Under the pieces are notes generated by a model that was not told where the DNA came from, did no database searches, and saw only the letters and a list, made by a program, of their open reading frames with translations. Shown here one piece after another: positions 46,464 through 60,661 of a stretch of DNA of 64,000 nt. The position numbers were made by a program, and so were the translations under genes. How positions within the stretch are numbered: the first letter of the stretch is position 1; every line of letters begins with the position of its first letter. This stretch comes from Arthonia radiata (taxonomy: Eukaryota > Ascomycota > Arthoniomycetes > Arthoniales > Arthoniaceae), in NCBI GenBank assembly GCA_002989075.1, contig PSQN01000017.1:992001-1056000 (forward strand), given 5' to 3'.

Positions 46464-48400
46464 ACTGCCTTCCCCCTTAAGGAGGATTGCCCTCGATCCG
46501 GGTGTAATCCGCTATCTCTATCGTACCTTCTATTTATTGTCTTACGCAGAGCAACAACCTCGTTAAAAACCCGCTGGCTTATATCTACGTTCAGTCGGGA
46601 AAAGAGTAATGTTGCTTACTATCATCCTACGCGTCGTTTAGTGCTAGTTTTCTGTAGCACCGAGTTATAGTGCTAAGCTTTACTTTTAATTTAAAGCTCC
46701 CGAGCCTAAGTTGTGAGCTCGATAGTGAGGTTGTGTATTATTTTTACCTAATTTTGCGTTCTTTTGTATACTCTTATGTACGCTTTTACCGATTAATTGC
46801 CCCTGTAGGCAGTAGCAACCTACGTAAATAGGCTTCTTTGCTCCTATATTAGTACCTGTAGGCGGAAGCTTTGTTATCGATACCTAACGATAGGCATAAA
46901 ACAAGGCTCTTGCTCTTTTAAACTTTCTCTTTCTTTTTTTAACATTATTATACTCTTCTGCTTAGCCTGTAAGCTTCTCTTCTCTAGTAGGCCTTTACTT
47001 CTCTTCTTAGGTAATAAGTTTGTAGCTAATTTAGTGTCAGATTGCCTCTAATTCGCCTTTATAATCTCTACTATATCGGATTTTAACCTCGTTAACAAAC
47101 CCGCTGCTAGAGCGAGCTCTCCTGAAGCGCTAACTCGCCGCTCAACTCGCAGCATTAAGGACTCTAAAGCCGCCGTTAATCTTAAAGCTCTTCTTCATAA
47201 CGCTTATAAGAAGAAAGCTCTTAAGATTGCTTTATCAATTTCTAAATTATCTACGGCTTCTCTTAGTCTACGCTCTCCCGAACTAGGTAGCGTGTCTCTA
47301 ACTCCTGCGACTCTTTATAAGTTTACTATCTCTTATTGCTTTGTCTTAGTCTAAACATTAGTATTTTAGCTCGTTGAAAGCGTTACGTCCGTAAAGACGA
47401 CTCTAACGATAACGAGATTGTCTGTTCTCCCTATTACCGCGGCACTGCTTATAAGCCCGAGTCGCCTACAAAGTCTCGCCGGTCTACCTCCTCGAATCCC
47501 GCTTTTCGCGCCGTACCTACGTTAATTTAGCTCTAGCCAGAGGCTTACGTCTTAGTGTGCTGCCGTTATATAAAGGCCTTATTTAGCGACATAGCTGCAC
47601 GTAGTAGTTCTTCCGCGAACTCCGATTTTAAGTATTACGAGGACTAGACCTACAAGTAGCCTAAGGGACAGTACGCTAAGTATACTCGCTGTACTAGTGT
47701 TAGGAGGTCGGGAGACAAGTATAAGATAGTAAGTCTAATATCTCCCCGTCTTAGGTACTAATTAACTCTATATTAATGTATACTAGGTCCCTACTTAGTA
47801 GAGACGTGCCTATAACCTTCTTGTATGCGCTAACTTCTTCTTAATCTCTAGCGAGGACGTCTAAGATAACAAAGAGTCTTTCTGCGACGACTATCTTACT
47901 CTACTTCGTACCTTTTACGTTTAGCTATAGGCTTAGTAGCGCGGTCTGAACACTAAGTCGATCGAGTAGGCCAATACTAACAATTTTAAGCGTATTAAGG
48001 CGCTACGCTAGAGCTTCGATTCTGATATAAGGTTGTACGGCCCTTAGCCGCCTACAAATAAGGCTCCTTACGAGCTAGCTATAGTAGGTCTAGTTGATTA
48101 GATTTAGAATTGTATCGATAATAGTTGTAGCTAGGTTAAGTAGTATTATACCGCCGATCCGTACTAACTTCGGTGCTAGTTTAGATAGTCTTTTTGTAGT
48201 TTTCTGCCTTTTGTTTGGCTAGGGTTTTAGTCTATATAAGTAGTTTTCCTTGGCCTATCGGAATAGTTCTATATTTTCTCTCTGTACAAGTCTTATTTTA
48301 GCTTTCTTATGGCTTAAGCTTTACAATTATATATAAATAGTCTTAAAGTTTAATACTATACTAATTCTATGTTTAGAACTATACTTTAGGTAATTCACCT
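46464..48400 (+). other. Plus-strand coding-like region inside Gypsy A (opposite to pol)
   Basis: Between the pol end and the 3' LTR, protein-like stretches run on the plus strand, for example a Ser/Arg/Lys-rich stretch near 47100-47300. It looks like an extra reverse-oriented ORF or captured sequence, now a fossil. No family recognised. Confidence 0.45.
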
Positions 48401-51159
48401 TCTCTTTGACGTTATATCGTAGGCTAATTACGTAGGCTTGTAGCTCTTTCTTATTTATATTGCCTAGTTTATCTTAGACGCTTGCCTCTCGGCTCAGCGT
48501 CTTTACGCTTCTTAAATTTCTTAAGACCGTTAGAGTCTTTAAGATATACCCGCGGCTCTATTATATTATTTGCCTCCGACTACCCCTGCTACTTAGTCCA
48601 ATACTAGTCTTTATTCTTAACCTTAAAGCGGATCGCCTTAACGAGCTATTCTTCATTACTATCGACTTCGACCGGACCAGGCGGTTCCGTACCGGGCCGA
48701 CGGCGATATAGCTCTAGTAAGGATACGTAGAAGACAGAGTAGATGCGGTAGGAGTCTAGTAGTACTAGCTAATAAGCTTATTTACCTACTTTCTTAAGGA
48801 TTCTAAATAGTTCTAAGCTTCGATTGTCGAGCTTCTTTATTAGCCTCTTTGTCTTAAGGTTCTTTAACGACAGTAGCACTAAGTCACCTACTGCATAGTA
48901 TTTTAGTATATACTTAGTGTTATACTATTCTATCTATAGACGCTAAGCTTTCTCTAGCTACTACTTTATTTCTTGTTAACAGAGAAGGCGTTCTTCTATA
49001 TACTTAACTATTATAGGATATTCTAGCCTAGGCTACCTTCCCCCTTAACGAGAGGTGTTCTTACCGACAGGAGGGTCGTTCGGCTTAACTACGGTGCGGT
49101 ACCGATCTAGCGGCGGCGCGCCGTCTAGTACGTCTGTAACGCAACCGAACGCACATTCAATCGGCAAAATTTTTGTTAATAAATAAAATTTTGAATTGTA
49201 CGCAAAAGTAGCTTCTTCTAGATACTTATACTAATTATCTTAATTCTAAGAGATATAGATACGCAGGTAGTTTTTAAGCTTCTAGTTCTAGCGCTCGGTT
49301 TAGCTATTAGTTTGAGGGTAAAATACTATACTTAACCTTCGTTTTACGGCTAAATGCTGGCAGAAGGTGCTCCAATATAAGCTAGTAAACATAGATTCTC
49401 TATTAAACAAGAGGCTTCTCGAGAATCTCGACGTTTTCGCTTAGTGTTTGTAAAGCACTTCTATTAGCTCTATAGTATCTATAGTTTTACTAACTAGAAT
49501 ATAGGTTACAAACTTAGAGAAGCGGTCTACGACTACAAGAATTAAATTAACAATGTTCCCGTTCTTTAAAAGAATTATCGGTAGTTTAACAATAAAGTCT
49601 AAGGATAGGTTCTTAAAGGGGTCAATCGGAACCAACATCGCCGCTATTTCGCCGTATAGCTTATACCTCTTTACAGCTGTCCGTTAGCATATATTGTATT
49701 TAGTAACAAAGTTCTTAATATACGTTGCTATCTTTTCCCACGTATATTTGCGTCTTAGAATTTTAAGGGTCTTCTCGACCTTAAAGTAGCCAGCAAGCTT
49801 ATTATTATAATTTCTGCTTATAATTTTAAGCTTTAACGTAGAGTATTCTAGTATTTAAATTTTGCTACCTTAGCGCAACAACCTGTAGCTGTCGACTAAC
49901 TATTCTACGTGCTTTAGAGACTCGGAGTCCGAGTTAGGCCCTGTTGAGGTATTTAAGTCGATTCGACTTATACGGCGCTTTCTCGTACCGGCTTAACGGC
50001 GATCTATTGCCGTTTTATTACTCTACTGACCTTTAGTCCTAGCTAATAATTTTAACTCCGATACTTTCTACTTTATAAAGGCGTCTCTCTACTAGGCTTC
50101 GAGGATTAGAGTCGCGAGACCCCAAGAAGTATTATTGTAAGCTGTTTCGAGAGCGGTAGCTGCAACTATCTTAACTCGTAATACGAGAGCTACCGGAAAA
50201 GGCTCTGTATTAGCAGGGAAAGACGGACGCGTTTCTCGCTTCTAGGCGTCCTGTATAAGGTCTATATTTAACTCCGATCTGCCCCCGATTTGGGCTACAG
50301 CCGCGTCCAGGGTTTTAGGTCGGTAGCTAAACCGCTAACAGTGTTTAAACTAATTTTTAAGTAATGTAATTAAGACAGCAATTATACCTTCTTCTAGGCT
50401 AGGGGGCTCTTCCCTAGCACTAAGTAAAGTAGCACCTCTCCTAAGCTTCTGCTATAGGCTCGGCAACATCTTATTAGCGTTATCTTCCTTTACTCTACGC
50501 AAATTCTCGTAATCTAGACGGCGCAACGGCGCGTCTGCTAGATTCTTACTACCCGCACGGTATAGTATTTTAAAGTTAAATGCTAACAGGTCTTCTATCT
50601 AGCGCGCCTATCGGCAAGACAATACTTTTATTATTATAAAATACCGCAGATTATTGTAATCTGTTACGACCTTTACTAAGTACTGTATATTAATAAGGTA
50701 ATAACGCTAGTACTTAAAGCTAGTCTATATTGTTATAAGCTCTTTGTTATAGGTATTATATCTTAGCTTAGCGTCTACAAATTTTTTTAAAAAGAACGCT
50801 ACCGAATATAGATATGTGTTTGCCTTGTTATCGGTACTAGTCTAGACGGTGTCCGCTATATCTAGTGTAGATAAGCCTAAGTTAATATTTAACGGCAATA
50901 GCAATCGGCTATCTCCCCTTAGCTAAAGTAAGATGCCTACTATTATAAAGTCTAATGCGTTAGTTATTAAAACGATCGATAGTACCGAATTAAAGTATGT
51001 TAGCACTAATATATTTATAAAGGCTTACTTTAGCGCTTCAAAAGCTTCTTATTAGGCTTTGCTCTAGACAAACTTAACGTCTTTCGTTAGTACGTTTATT
51101 AGCACTACGATGCAGCTAAATTCGTAGATAAATCGCCGGTAGAAGTTTACGAATCCTAG

Positions 51160-51631
51160 TGTAACGCCGATCGCTGGGAGGACCGAACTAAGGCTCACTT
51201 GCCTTGTGTGCTTGTCGACCTTGGTGGTAGGTGTCTCGTGTACTAGAGACTAAAAGGCAGGAGAGGCGAGACAGATTATAGAAGGTGAGAGGGGCTTAAC
51301 TAGAGTAGACAGAAGGTAAAGTACGTTACCTAAATATAGTTAAGGAACTTGTATTTAGATATTAAGTTAATAAACTAAAGTTTATTCTAAGGTCGGCTAT
51401 TAGTCTAGCTATATAGTTTAAGGTACACAGAGAGAGTTCCTTTGTGTTCGCCAACCCGACAATGCCTATATCGGGTTTGTAGAGAATATAGGCCTTTATA
51501 GCCGTCTTGTCCGATAATGCCTACGGCGGGTTTATAGGCTTAGTCGGGAATAGTGCTGGTAGGGCTGAGATGACTGGCGGTGGTTGATGCTTAGATGTGC
51601 GCTAGGCCGTCTAGGGCTGGTGCCCGTAACA
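51160..51631 (-). repeat. Gypsy B 3' LTR
   Basis: 472 bp, direct repeat of 57064-57535; the pair differ at roughly 35-40 positions, essentially all transitions by eye. Confidence 0.9.
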
Positions 51632-54600
51632 CAATCCCCCCTCTTCTAGTTAAATCGTCCTCGATTGACCCTTAGCCTTTCAAACACCTATAAGTTGCGT
51701 TTCGTCCTTCTTTTTCGTAACTGATCTGTAAGTCGCTATGCCTCGGTGTTGTCTGTGGGCTCGAATTGTTTCGACCTTATACTCGGGTTCTTGGTTGTCA
51801 GAAAGGATTTCTAGGTTAGATCGTTCCGCTTCTCGGGAGTAGGCTGGTTTCAACAGCGCTACGTAGAATACAGGATATATTCTTATTGTCTTTAGGAGTT
51901 CGAGTTTGAATGTTACGGATCCTAATTGCTGTAGAATTTTAAACGGTCCCGTCTTAGTATAGTTGAGTTTTTTGCTTAGTCTGATAGTTTTTAAGTTTCT
52001 TATAAGCAAGTAAGCTCTTCTTCCTTCTTTTATGCCTGTGTTTGGGGTCGTTCTTGACTTGTTATACCATTTTTTCGTTCGTTCTGTAATAAACTCGCTG
52101 TCAGCCTTTAACTGCTGGTGCAGGATCTTTATATTCGTTGCTATTCGTGTAGCAGTGTCGGTTTCTGTAGTGTTTTGCAGTTATCTGCTCTAAAGAGGGT
52201 AATAGCCGTATAAGGCATAGAACGGTGTCGTCTTGGTCGTATCGTTTTTCGTATCGTTGTGCGCTGCTTACGCTACTGGTAGTAATTGTACCCAGTCGTT
52301 CTGCTGGTAGTTAATGTATGCCCAGAGATACTATTCCAGTGTTTAATTTGTTCTCTCTGTCTGTCCGTCTGTTTGTAGATAGAATGACATTAACATTTTT
52401 TATTTTGTCCCTAGCTGTTGCATCAGGGATGTCCAAAATCGTGAGACGAATTTCCGATCTCTGTCCGAGACAATTCTTTGTGGTTGGCTATAGTTTGCTA
52501 AGATAATCCGAAGGAAGGTATATACTAACTATTCTAAGTTGCTAGCTTCCTTATAAGATACGAAGTACGCGTACTTTGTTAGTTTGTCGCATATAACCAG
52601 GATAGCGTCGTATGCTACTTCTGTAAGTAGATCCTTGGATGTTAGTAACTTAGTAATAAAGTTTAGTAAGACTGTATACTATAGTCTCTCAGGTATCTTA
52701 AGTAGTTGTAGTTTACTGTATGGTGAATGCCTCGGGTGCTTAGTTCTCGCGCATACGTCGCATTCTCGAATATAATTCTCGACGTAATGTTGAATTTTCG
52801 GAATGTAGTAGGTTCGTGTAATTTTTTTAATAGTGTTGTTAATGCCCTTGTGTCCCTTTGTTGGGTTATTGTAGAAGTTACTGATAATGTGTCGGATTAG
52901 ATTTCTCGGAACGTAGATCTTGCCTTAAAATTCGTAATAGCCCTTATTGTTTTTTGTTAGTCCTAGGTGTCGTTTCTCGTTTTTCTAGTAGGTTTTAGAA
53001 TCGTTCAGGATGTCTGAGATTCGGCTGTCTGGTTCGATAACAAACTCTGTTGTTATAGCCAATTGATTGTATCTAATCTCGTTATTGTGTTCTTAGAATA
53101 TTGCATGCTCGACGTGTTCCTTGTTATTAAGGTAATCTGGTCGTCGGCTTAGAGCGTCGGCTCTATCGTTCTTAGAACCCTTCTTGTAGGTAATAATAAA
53201 GTCGTATAGAGCTATAGTTTCTAACTATCTAACTTGTCTGCGATTAAGCTTCTTTGTTGTCGTGAAGTAAGTTAGATTTTTGTGGTCTATGTATACTATA
53301 ATTGTATAGTTTGCTTCTTCCAGGTAAGCTCGCTATATCTCGAATGCTGCTATAATAGCTAAAAGCTCTTTATTGTAAATGTCGTAGTTCTGTTCTGTAA
53401 GTAACATTTTTCTTGAGTAGAAAGCTACTGGTCTAAGCTTTCTTTCCTTGTTGTTTTAACTTATATATGCTCCAATCGTATAGTCTAACGCGTCTGTTTC
53501 TATGATAATTGGCAAGTTAGGGTCGAATATTGCTAGTATAGGCCCGATCTTAAAAGCTTCTTTAAGCTCTTTAAATACTAATTGTTCTTTTTGCGTCCAA
53601 GAGAATTCTATCGATTGTTTTGTCTGTTAAGACAGCGGTACTATAATTCGGCTAAAGTTAGATATCTATCGCCTATAGTAGTTGGCAAAACTAAGAAACT
53701 GTTGCAACTGTTTTACATTCTTTAGTGTAGGCCAGGTTAGAACAGATTGGATCTTTAAATCTTCTATTTAAAGACCGTGCTCAGTAATTATAAATCTAAG
53801 AAATTCGACGGATTGTTAGTAAAACTGGGTTTTCTCGATATCGATTCGTAAATCGGTACGCGCCAATCTTTCTAATACCTTCTTAATATATTTCTTATAT
53901 TCTTCTAGTATACGGCTGTATACTAGGATATTGTTTAGATAAGCAGTTATAAATATATTTAGGTAATCGCTAAGTATATTGTTAATTAGTTTCTAAAATA
54001 ATACTAGTGCGTTTATTAGCCTAAAGAGTATAACGCAATACTTAAAAAGTCTGTATCTAGTACGGAAGGCTGTTTTTTATTCTTTGTCTTTCTGCATATA
54101 GATTAGGTTGTAAGCTCCTTATAGGTCAAACTTAGTAAACTATTGCACGTTATACAATTAGTCTATTATTTTGTCGATGCGTAGTAGAGGGTATTAGTTC
54201 TTAATAGTTACTTTATTTAGTTGTCTATAATCTACGTAGAGTCGTAGTTTGCTATTCTTCTTTAGTACAAAGAGTATTGGGTATCTAGCTAGTAATGTTA
54301 ATTTCTAGATAAATCCTTTCTTAAGATTTTTGTTAAGATAGTCGCGGAGTGCTTAATTTTCTGCTTCTAATAGAGAGTATATTGGACCGAATATTAGCGT
54401 TTTGCCTTCTTATAAAGGTATTGTGTAATCCTACGGTTTGTGTTCTAGGAGAGCTAAGTTCGGCTTAGCTTCTTTAAACAGATGTCGGAATTAATCGTAT
54501 TTCTTAGGTATCTTAGTAATCAACTAAGTACTTGTCGTCGTATAGAATCGTTGGCGTGCAGTCGTCTCTTGTTTATACTTGCGTATAGCTAGCTATAGAC

Positions 54601-57063
54601 GAGATACTGCGTTAGACTCTTCTCGTAGAATGTCTAAATGTTGGAGTATAGTAGTACTAATCCGCGTAAGTTCTTTATCGCGCTCCTTATCCTTACTACT
54701 AAAATTAGCTTGTAGGGTATTCGTTCCGCAGAACGACTCTTGTTTAGAGTACTTATACCTAGTAAAGAGGAGTTTCTTAGTTCTCTAATCTACTTTTAGA
54801 TTATATTGTTGCAACTAAGGTATATCTAGTATAGCGTAGTACTAGTTAATATCTACGATATTATAAGTAATTTCTTCCTAATAGTTCTTAATTGTTATAC
54901 CTATTGGTAAAGTCTTGTAGTCGACTCTTTCCTCTGCCCCTTGAAATCTAAACAGTGCGTAGGGTAATTTCTTCTTTTGTGTTCGTATTTAGTACTCCTT
55001 AACGTAGCGTATTAAGATAAAGTTGCCTATTACGCCTAAATCGATCATAATTTTAATGTTTCTGTAGTTTATTGTTGTCCGAGTGTGTAGGTATGTTCTG
55101 TAGGCCGCCGAGCTCGCGTAGAGCTAGACTCCTAGAGGGTCTAACCGTTGGACGGGCCGGTACTACTGCCCTCGAAGCAGTCGGCCTAGTCTTTTTCCTA
55201 TTAATCGTATACGTTCTAGAGTATTTTAGGTACCGAAACCCATTGTTAGTTAATTTGCTGTAAGAATTCCTGTGTAAGGTGTTCTAATACTACTTTTATT
55301 ATAACGTCTAGTTTATTGTTTACGATCTCTGCTTTAATTATACAATTATTACTAGTTAGAACTTATCGTGTCTGTAGGTTGTATATTGTTGGTCGAAGAT
55401 ATTAGTACTAACTACGTAATTCTAGACCTCTAATAAGGTGGTCTACTAGTTATTGTAGGCGTAAGTAAATATATCCTAGAATATTGTTAATGTCTCTATT
55501 AGTACTTAACTTCTCCTTGTAGAAGGCTAACTAACAAAGTCTCTATATTATTTCTTCCCAACGGATTAGAGTTTACTCTTTCTAATTAATGTCGTCCTCG
55601 AGCAAGGATTTCATACTATTAGAATCTATATTTTTGTCTTTGAGTCGTTGTCTTACCTATAACGTATCGTAGCTGCTATCTTACTTAGCTTCTACGGTCT
55701 ATTCTTCCTTAAATTCCCCTTAGGTTTCTAAATAAGGTGACCTAGGTCGTCCTCGGGTGAGGCCTAGTTCTTTTGTCGAACCTTGTTTTAGAGATGTTGG
55801 TTTCTTCGGTTACTATCCTAATCCCAATTTGTCGGATTTGTGGGTCGTACAATCATTATTGTAGCACGCAGTCTAGGATAGTGTTTTGTGTGGTGTAGCG
55901 GTATCTCGTACCTGCTGTCTCGAAATAGTGCGGTTAATGTTGTTCCAGTCCTGTAGGTTTTGTTGTTCCTATTTTATTTGTCGTTCCTTTGTTTCCTTCC
56001 ATAACTCAATGTTCGTATTCCAGTTCTTGTGTAAGTCAAACAAGTTCTATTTGTTGTACTTTTCGTTAGAAGTAACCCGGTGGGTGCTCTCCTGTGCCTA
56101 GGTGGTTATATCAAAATGTTGTCGTAGAAAACGGGGTTTCTAGGGTCGATCGTTGTACCTATTTCTACCAGTACTGTTGAACTGTTATTTCTTAGAACGG
56201 TATTCTTTGACCTGATGCCCTAGTTTTCCGCAATATAAGTATAGCTTATTCTTTATTCTGTGTTCTTGTTTCTAATTGTTTAGTTTCTTATAGAGCTTTA
56301 TAAAGTCTAATTCTATTAGATTACTTCGGTCTTATCGTAAGTTGTACTTACCCCGAATTCAGGCGAACTTGCCTAAGTTAGTTCCTTTCTTTTCTAACTG
56401 TCGTTCAAAGTTGCTGTCGTCGATTTCCTTGGCTTGTTCTATAAACTTCTCTAGTTCGGTAAACTTTTCTCTACGAATATAGATAATTTCCTTGATATAG
56501 TCCTTTAAGCCTTTATAAAAGGTATCGACTAGGGGTCCTTTATTCTATCCGGTTTGGTTAGCATACTACAGGAACTTAGCGGCGTATCGGCTAGCTGGTC
56601 CTATCTAACGGAGTGTCTTAAGTTTGCGTACAGCAGTACGTCTAGAATCTGTATCCCCGTACACCTAGCGGAGCTTTTGCTAAAACGCAGCAAAGCTAGA
56701 GAAGAGCTCGTTAGTCTCTTCTTGTCGTTTGTTAGGTGCCTTGTAGAGATAGTCTTCGAGATAGAAGTTAAACTATTTGTATGCCTCGCTATCTATATAG
56801 GATGCGGCAAATAAAACTATAGTGCTGTTATTTAGGAACTAATCCTTATAAGTCTTAAAATATACAGCCAAGCGTGTTAGAAATGAAGTAAGTTTAGAAC
56901 GTTTATCAGAGAAGCTTTTACCTATCTTAGTGTTAATGTCTAATATCTTACCTGTGGCGGCCATTTTGCTGGCCAGCCTGTCCGCAGCGTTGCGGCTGTT
57001 AGGTACCGAAGTAGTAGACATAATTAATCTGCTTTCTCTGCTTTTATAGCGAGTCTATTAAAG

Positions 57064-57535
57064 TATAACGCCGGTCGCTAGGAGGACCAAACTAAGGCTC
57101 ACTTGCCTTATATGCTTGTTAACCTTGGTGGTAGGTATCTCGTGTACTAGAGACTAAAAGGCAGGAGAGGCGAGACAGATTATAGAAGGTAAGAGGGGCT
57201 TAACTAGAGTAGACAGAAGGTAAAGCACGTTACCTAAATATAGTTAAGGAACTTGTATTTAGATGTTAAGTTAACAGACTAAAGTTTATTCTAAGGTCGA
57301 CCATTAGTCTAGCTATATAGTCTAAGGTACATAGGGAGAGTTCCTTTGTATTCGCTAACTCGACAATGCCTATATTGGGTTTATAGGGAATATAGGCCTT
57401 TATAGCTATCTTGTTCGATAATGCCTACAGCGGGTTTATAGGCTTAGTCGGGAATGGTGCTAGTAGAGCTAAGATAACTAGCGGTGGTTGATGCTTGGGT
57501 GTGCGCTAGGCCGTCTGGGGCTGGTGCCCGTAATA
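57064..57535 (-). repeat. Gypsy B 5' LTR
   Basis: Partner of 51160-51631, followed by the 5-bp duplication CCTAG. Confidence 0.9.
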
Positions 57536-60465
57536 CCTAGGAAGAATAGAATCTGCTTTATAGTAGTAGAGACTAGCTATTTGGCTATAGTCTGCACCCT
57601 TTTTGGGTCTATTTCGATACTATCGACTCCTACGGTGAACCCTAGGAAAGAAACCTTGGTGGTATAAAATTAACACTTAAACAGCTTTATAAATAAATCC
57701 TATTTACGGAGCCTTTATAGGACTTCTTTAACATAGCCTTTATAGCTTTCCTTGTCTTTAGAGAAAATTAAGATATTGTCTATATAAACGATACATACGG
57801 TATCAATAAGATTGCCTATAGCTTTATAGATATATACCTGGAACGTAGCAGGGGCGTTTGTTAGTCCAAAAGGTATTACTAGGTATTTATAGTGTCCGTA
57901 TCGGGTACAAAACGCTGTCTTCTATTTATCTCCTTTGCGGATACAGATACAGTAATAGGTATCGCAAAGATTAAGCTTTATAAATACCTTCGAGCCTTGC
58001 AGGCGATCAAGAATCTTAGAGACTAGCGGTAATGCGTAGCGATTCTTTATAGTTACATTGTTTAAACCGCGGTAGTTAACATATAGTCTTAACGATCCGT
58101 CTGCCTTAAGCACGAACAGGACTAGAGCACCCACCAAACTAGTAGAGGGTTGTATCTACCCTTTCTTAATTATAGTATCTAGGTACTCTCGAAGCGTCTT
58201 TAGCTTATTCTACGATACAGGGTAGATTAGCTTATATAGAGGTTCCATACTATCCTTAAGCTCGATCTTATAAGTATGCTTACCAAGCAGCGCAAGCTCA
58301 CTCAATAGTTCTTTAGAAAAGATATCTTTATATTCAGCGTACTAAGGAGGAAGCTTATCTCGCTTCTCTACTTTCTTAGGCTCGCTATCCGAGGTCCGGT
58401 CTAGCAGCAAACTAATGTCTAATAGGACCGCTATTTAATACTTATAACGTTTATCCGCTTTTATCTGTAGGATCGCGGAGTAGTACTGTTCGTCTCTTTA
58501 TAAATATACTAAAATTATGTCTTTATTAACGATCTCAATAGATTTAGCTCCTACTACTCGTTCTTCGGGCGTAAGAAGGTTTCCCCAAGCGATTGTTCTT
58601 ATCGTCCAGCTAATTTAGGGCTTAACTTGCTTAAGCTATAAGTATCCTAAGACGAGGCTATATCCTACAAAGTTGGCCAAATATAGGCGGAGTTAGCAAT
58701 ACCGTTCCTCTTTATATATATTTCTTATAGTTATGTTTACGTTATAAGCGCTGTAGAGCTACAGCTTATTTTTATTAAGGAATTTAGTATACAGAAGCTT
58801 TACTTTATACGATTTTTGCTATCCTCTTTTAAGTACAATACAATAATTAATAAGGTTAATCTTTACACCAAAATCTATTAGCGCGAGGACCTCTTGCGGC
58901 GACCTACTTAGCTGTGCCGAGACTTTAATTCGTCCTCGCCGTTAATCGACAGCCTTAAGCTTTAGAGACGCGAGGCTTACCCTCGAGGCCTATCGTTTCT
59001 CCGTCTAACTAGCGTCGAATTGATACTGGTTTGGGGCGTAGTACATTTAGTAGTATAATGCCCTTTCTAATTGTACGTAAAGTAGATAATGTTTGCCTTA
59101 CTGTATATCGACCCTAGTTGCCTCTATGCGGCAGAGCTATTATCTCTTTGTTGGACCGGCAAGTTGTCTCGTTCTTAGTATAAACCGCCTCGTCCGCGGC
59201 CCGACCCCTGTAGAGATGCTCTAGCGTTATAACCGCCACAGTTTGTACCCGATCCGCTACCGGAGCGATCTCGGTTTGTGTTAGTGTTGCGGGCGTCCTG
59301 CGATACACTACGATCAACATTTATATATTAACGAACTTTCTTTAGAAGCTCGTTCGTGTCTTTAAGTAGGTTCTTTAAGAGACCTTACTTAATTAGCTTC
59401 GCCTTAATCTATAAAGGTAAGCGCGTGTAGTAGAATGCGGCCCGATTTAGGTTCGATATCTTGCTACCTAGCAACTTAGTTTCTTCGTTCTATAGAAAGC
59501 TTAGGAAGTTCTTAAGCTTCTACGTCGAACTCTACATCGATATAAAGAACTTTTCTGTGTTAGCTATAGTAGCCGTAGCTAGGTCGACGATATATTCTAT
59601 TACCTATTCTTTAAAGTACGCTTATACGTAGAGCAACGTCTTCTCTTTATTCTCTTTAGCGTAAGTTCGCTACCTATCTGCTAGGTCTCTAGAAAGTCTC
59701 TAGACGTACCAGATAATAACACGAACGTTGTCGGGGTCCGAGACGTTAGCCATCTAAAATCTTTTCTCAATGGTTTAAGTCTATTAAGTGCCTACAGAGC
59801 TTATAACTCTCTCGAGCTTAGGCGCCTCTTTCTTAAGGAGCTCGTTAATCTAGCTTTAAAGGCTTAAATCGCCCTGTAGCCGCTTGCTACCAGCCCTTAA
59901 ATTGTAGGTAGACTGGAGCTTAACTTCGAGTATTCGCTTTTCGAGCTTAAGCTTCTTAATAGTATGCTACTGCTGCTATACTAGTAGTTCTTGTCTCAGC
60001 TTTCGTACCTCAACGCTTAAGAAGGCGCTAAAGAGGGATTCTTCGCGGTTAGAGCTTTAGTAGGCCCCTTCGTCGTCGTTATTGTTTTGGTTTAGACTAT
60101 CGTCCTTCTTAGTTCGCGATCTACTCGGCGTCTGTTCGCCGGCTTATAAGCCCTCTTACTTATTATCGTCGCTAGATCCTATATAAGGGTTCTAGTCTTC
60201 TTCGACGTTAGCTATGTTTTGCTACGCTCTGTATTCTGCTTGTACGGCGGATATAAAGCGACTACCGTCGCGTACTTAGTTCCTTGCTTGTTCTCTTCGA
60301 ATACGGTACTTGCCAGTACCGGCCATTAATTAATTTTAATATTATTTATTTTAACGTGTGTGCGGAGTCTCGGCTATACTCGATTATACCGGGTTGACCC
60401 CTAAGCGATGTCGATAAGGTGCCTGACTGCCGGCCGCCCTCCTTGTAGGTTTAGAATAATTAGAA

Positions 60466-60661
60466 TGTAATCTGGGTATAGGGCAGAAAGCAGTTAGGTA
60501 GCAAAAAGAGCCCAAATAGGCCCTACTGGTGTTTAAGCTAATTATTGAGGAGACTAGAAAGGGATGCGTCCACTAGAGGGAAGATATCCTCCCAGGATCG
60601 CAGCCTTCCCAAATAGGCAACATTCTGTCTCAATTCGCCATTGAGACGTCCATGCATCACA
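60466..60661 (-). repeat. Gypsy A 5' LTR
   Basis: Partner of 46268-46463, starts TGTAATCT and ends CATCACA, followed by target copy CTAGA. Confidence 0.9.

Larger units (their letters stand above)
51160..57535 (-). mobile_element. Gypsy element B, broken, nested in element A
   Basis: Minus-strand element of 6376 bp. LTRs of 472 bp lie at 51160-51631 (3') and 57064-57535 (5'), flanked by a perfect duplication CCTAG at 51155-51159 and 57536-57540. The gag start region is at about 57021 just inside the 5' LTR; RT and RNase H lie near 53.3-54.5 kb, integrase at about 52.0-53.2 kb, and its C-terminal KLNYTKTGPFKILQQLG-type segment at 51.7-52.0 kb. It is the youngest layer by nesting. Fossil with many breaks. 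Base use differs from the other two elements: TpG is common on the plus strand while CpA is scarce. Confidence 0.9.
46268..60661 (-). mobile_element. Gypsy element A (chromovirus-like), broken, split by element B
   Basis: Minus-strand element of about 8.0 kb without element B. LTRs of 196 bp lie at 46268-46463 (3') and 60466-60661 (5'), and a perfect 5-bp target duplication (CTAGA) at 46263-46267 and 60662-60666 shows insertion into the Copia element. Parts in order: gag at 59.3-60.4 kb, protease and RT at 57.5-58.9 kb, RNase H at about 50.6-51.1 kb, integrase at 49.2-50 kb, chromodomain-like end near 48.5 kb. A further 1.9 kb before the 3' LTR has plus-strand coding character. Fossil with dozens of breaks; LTRs differ at about 17 sites, all transitions by eye. 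Confidence 0.87.
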
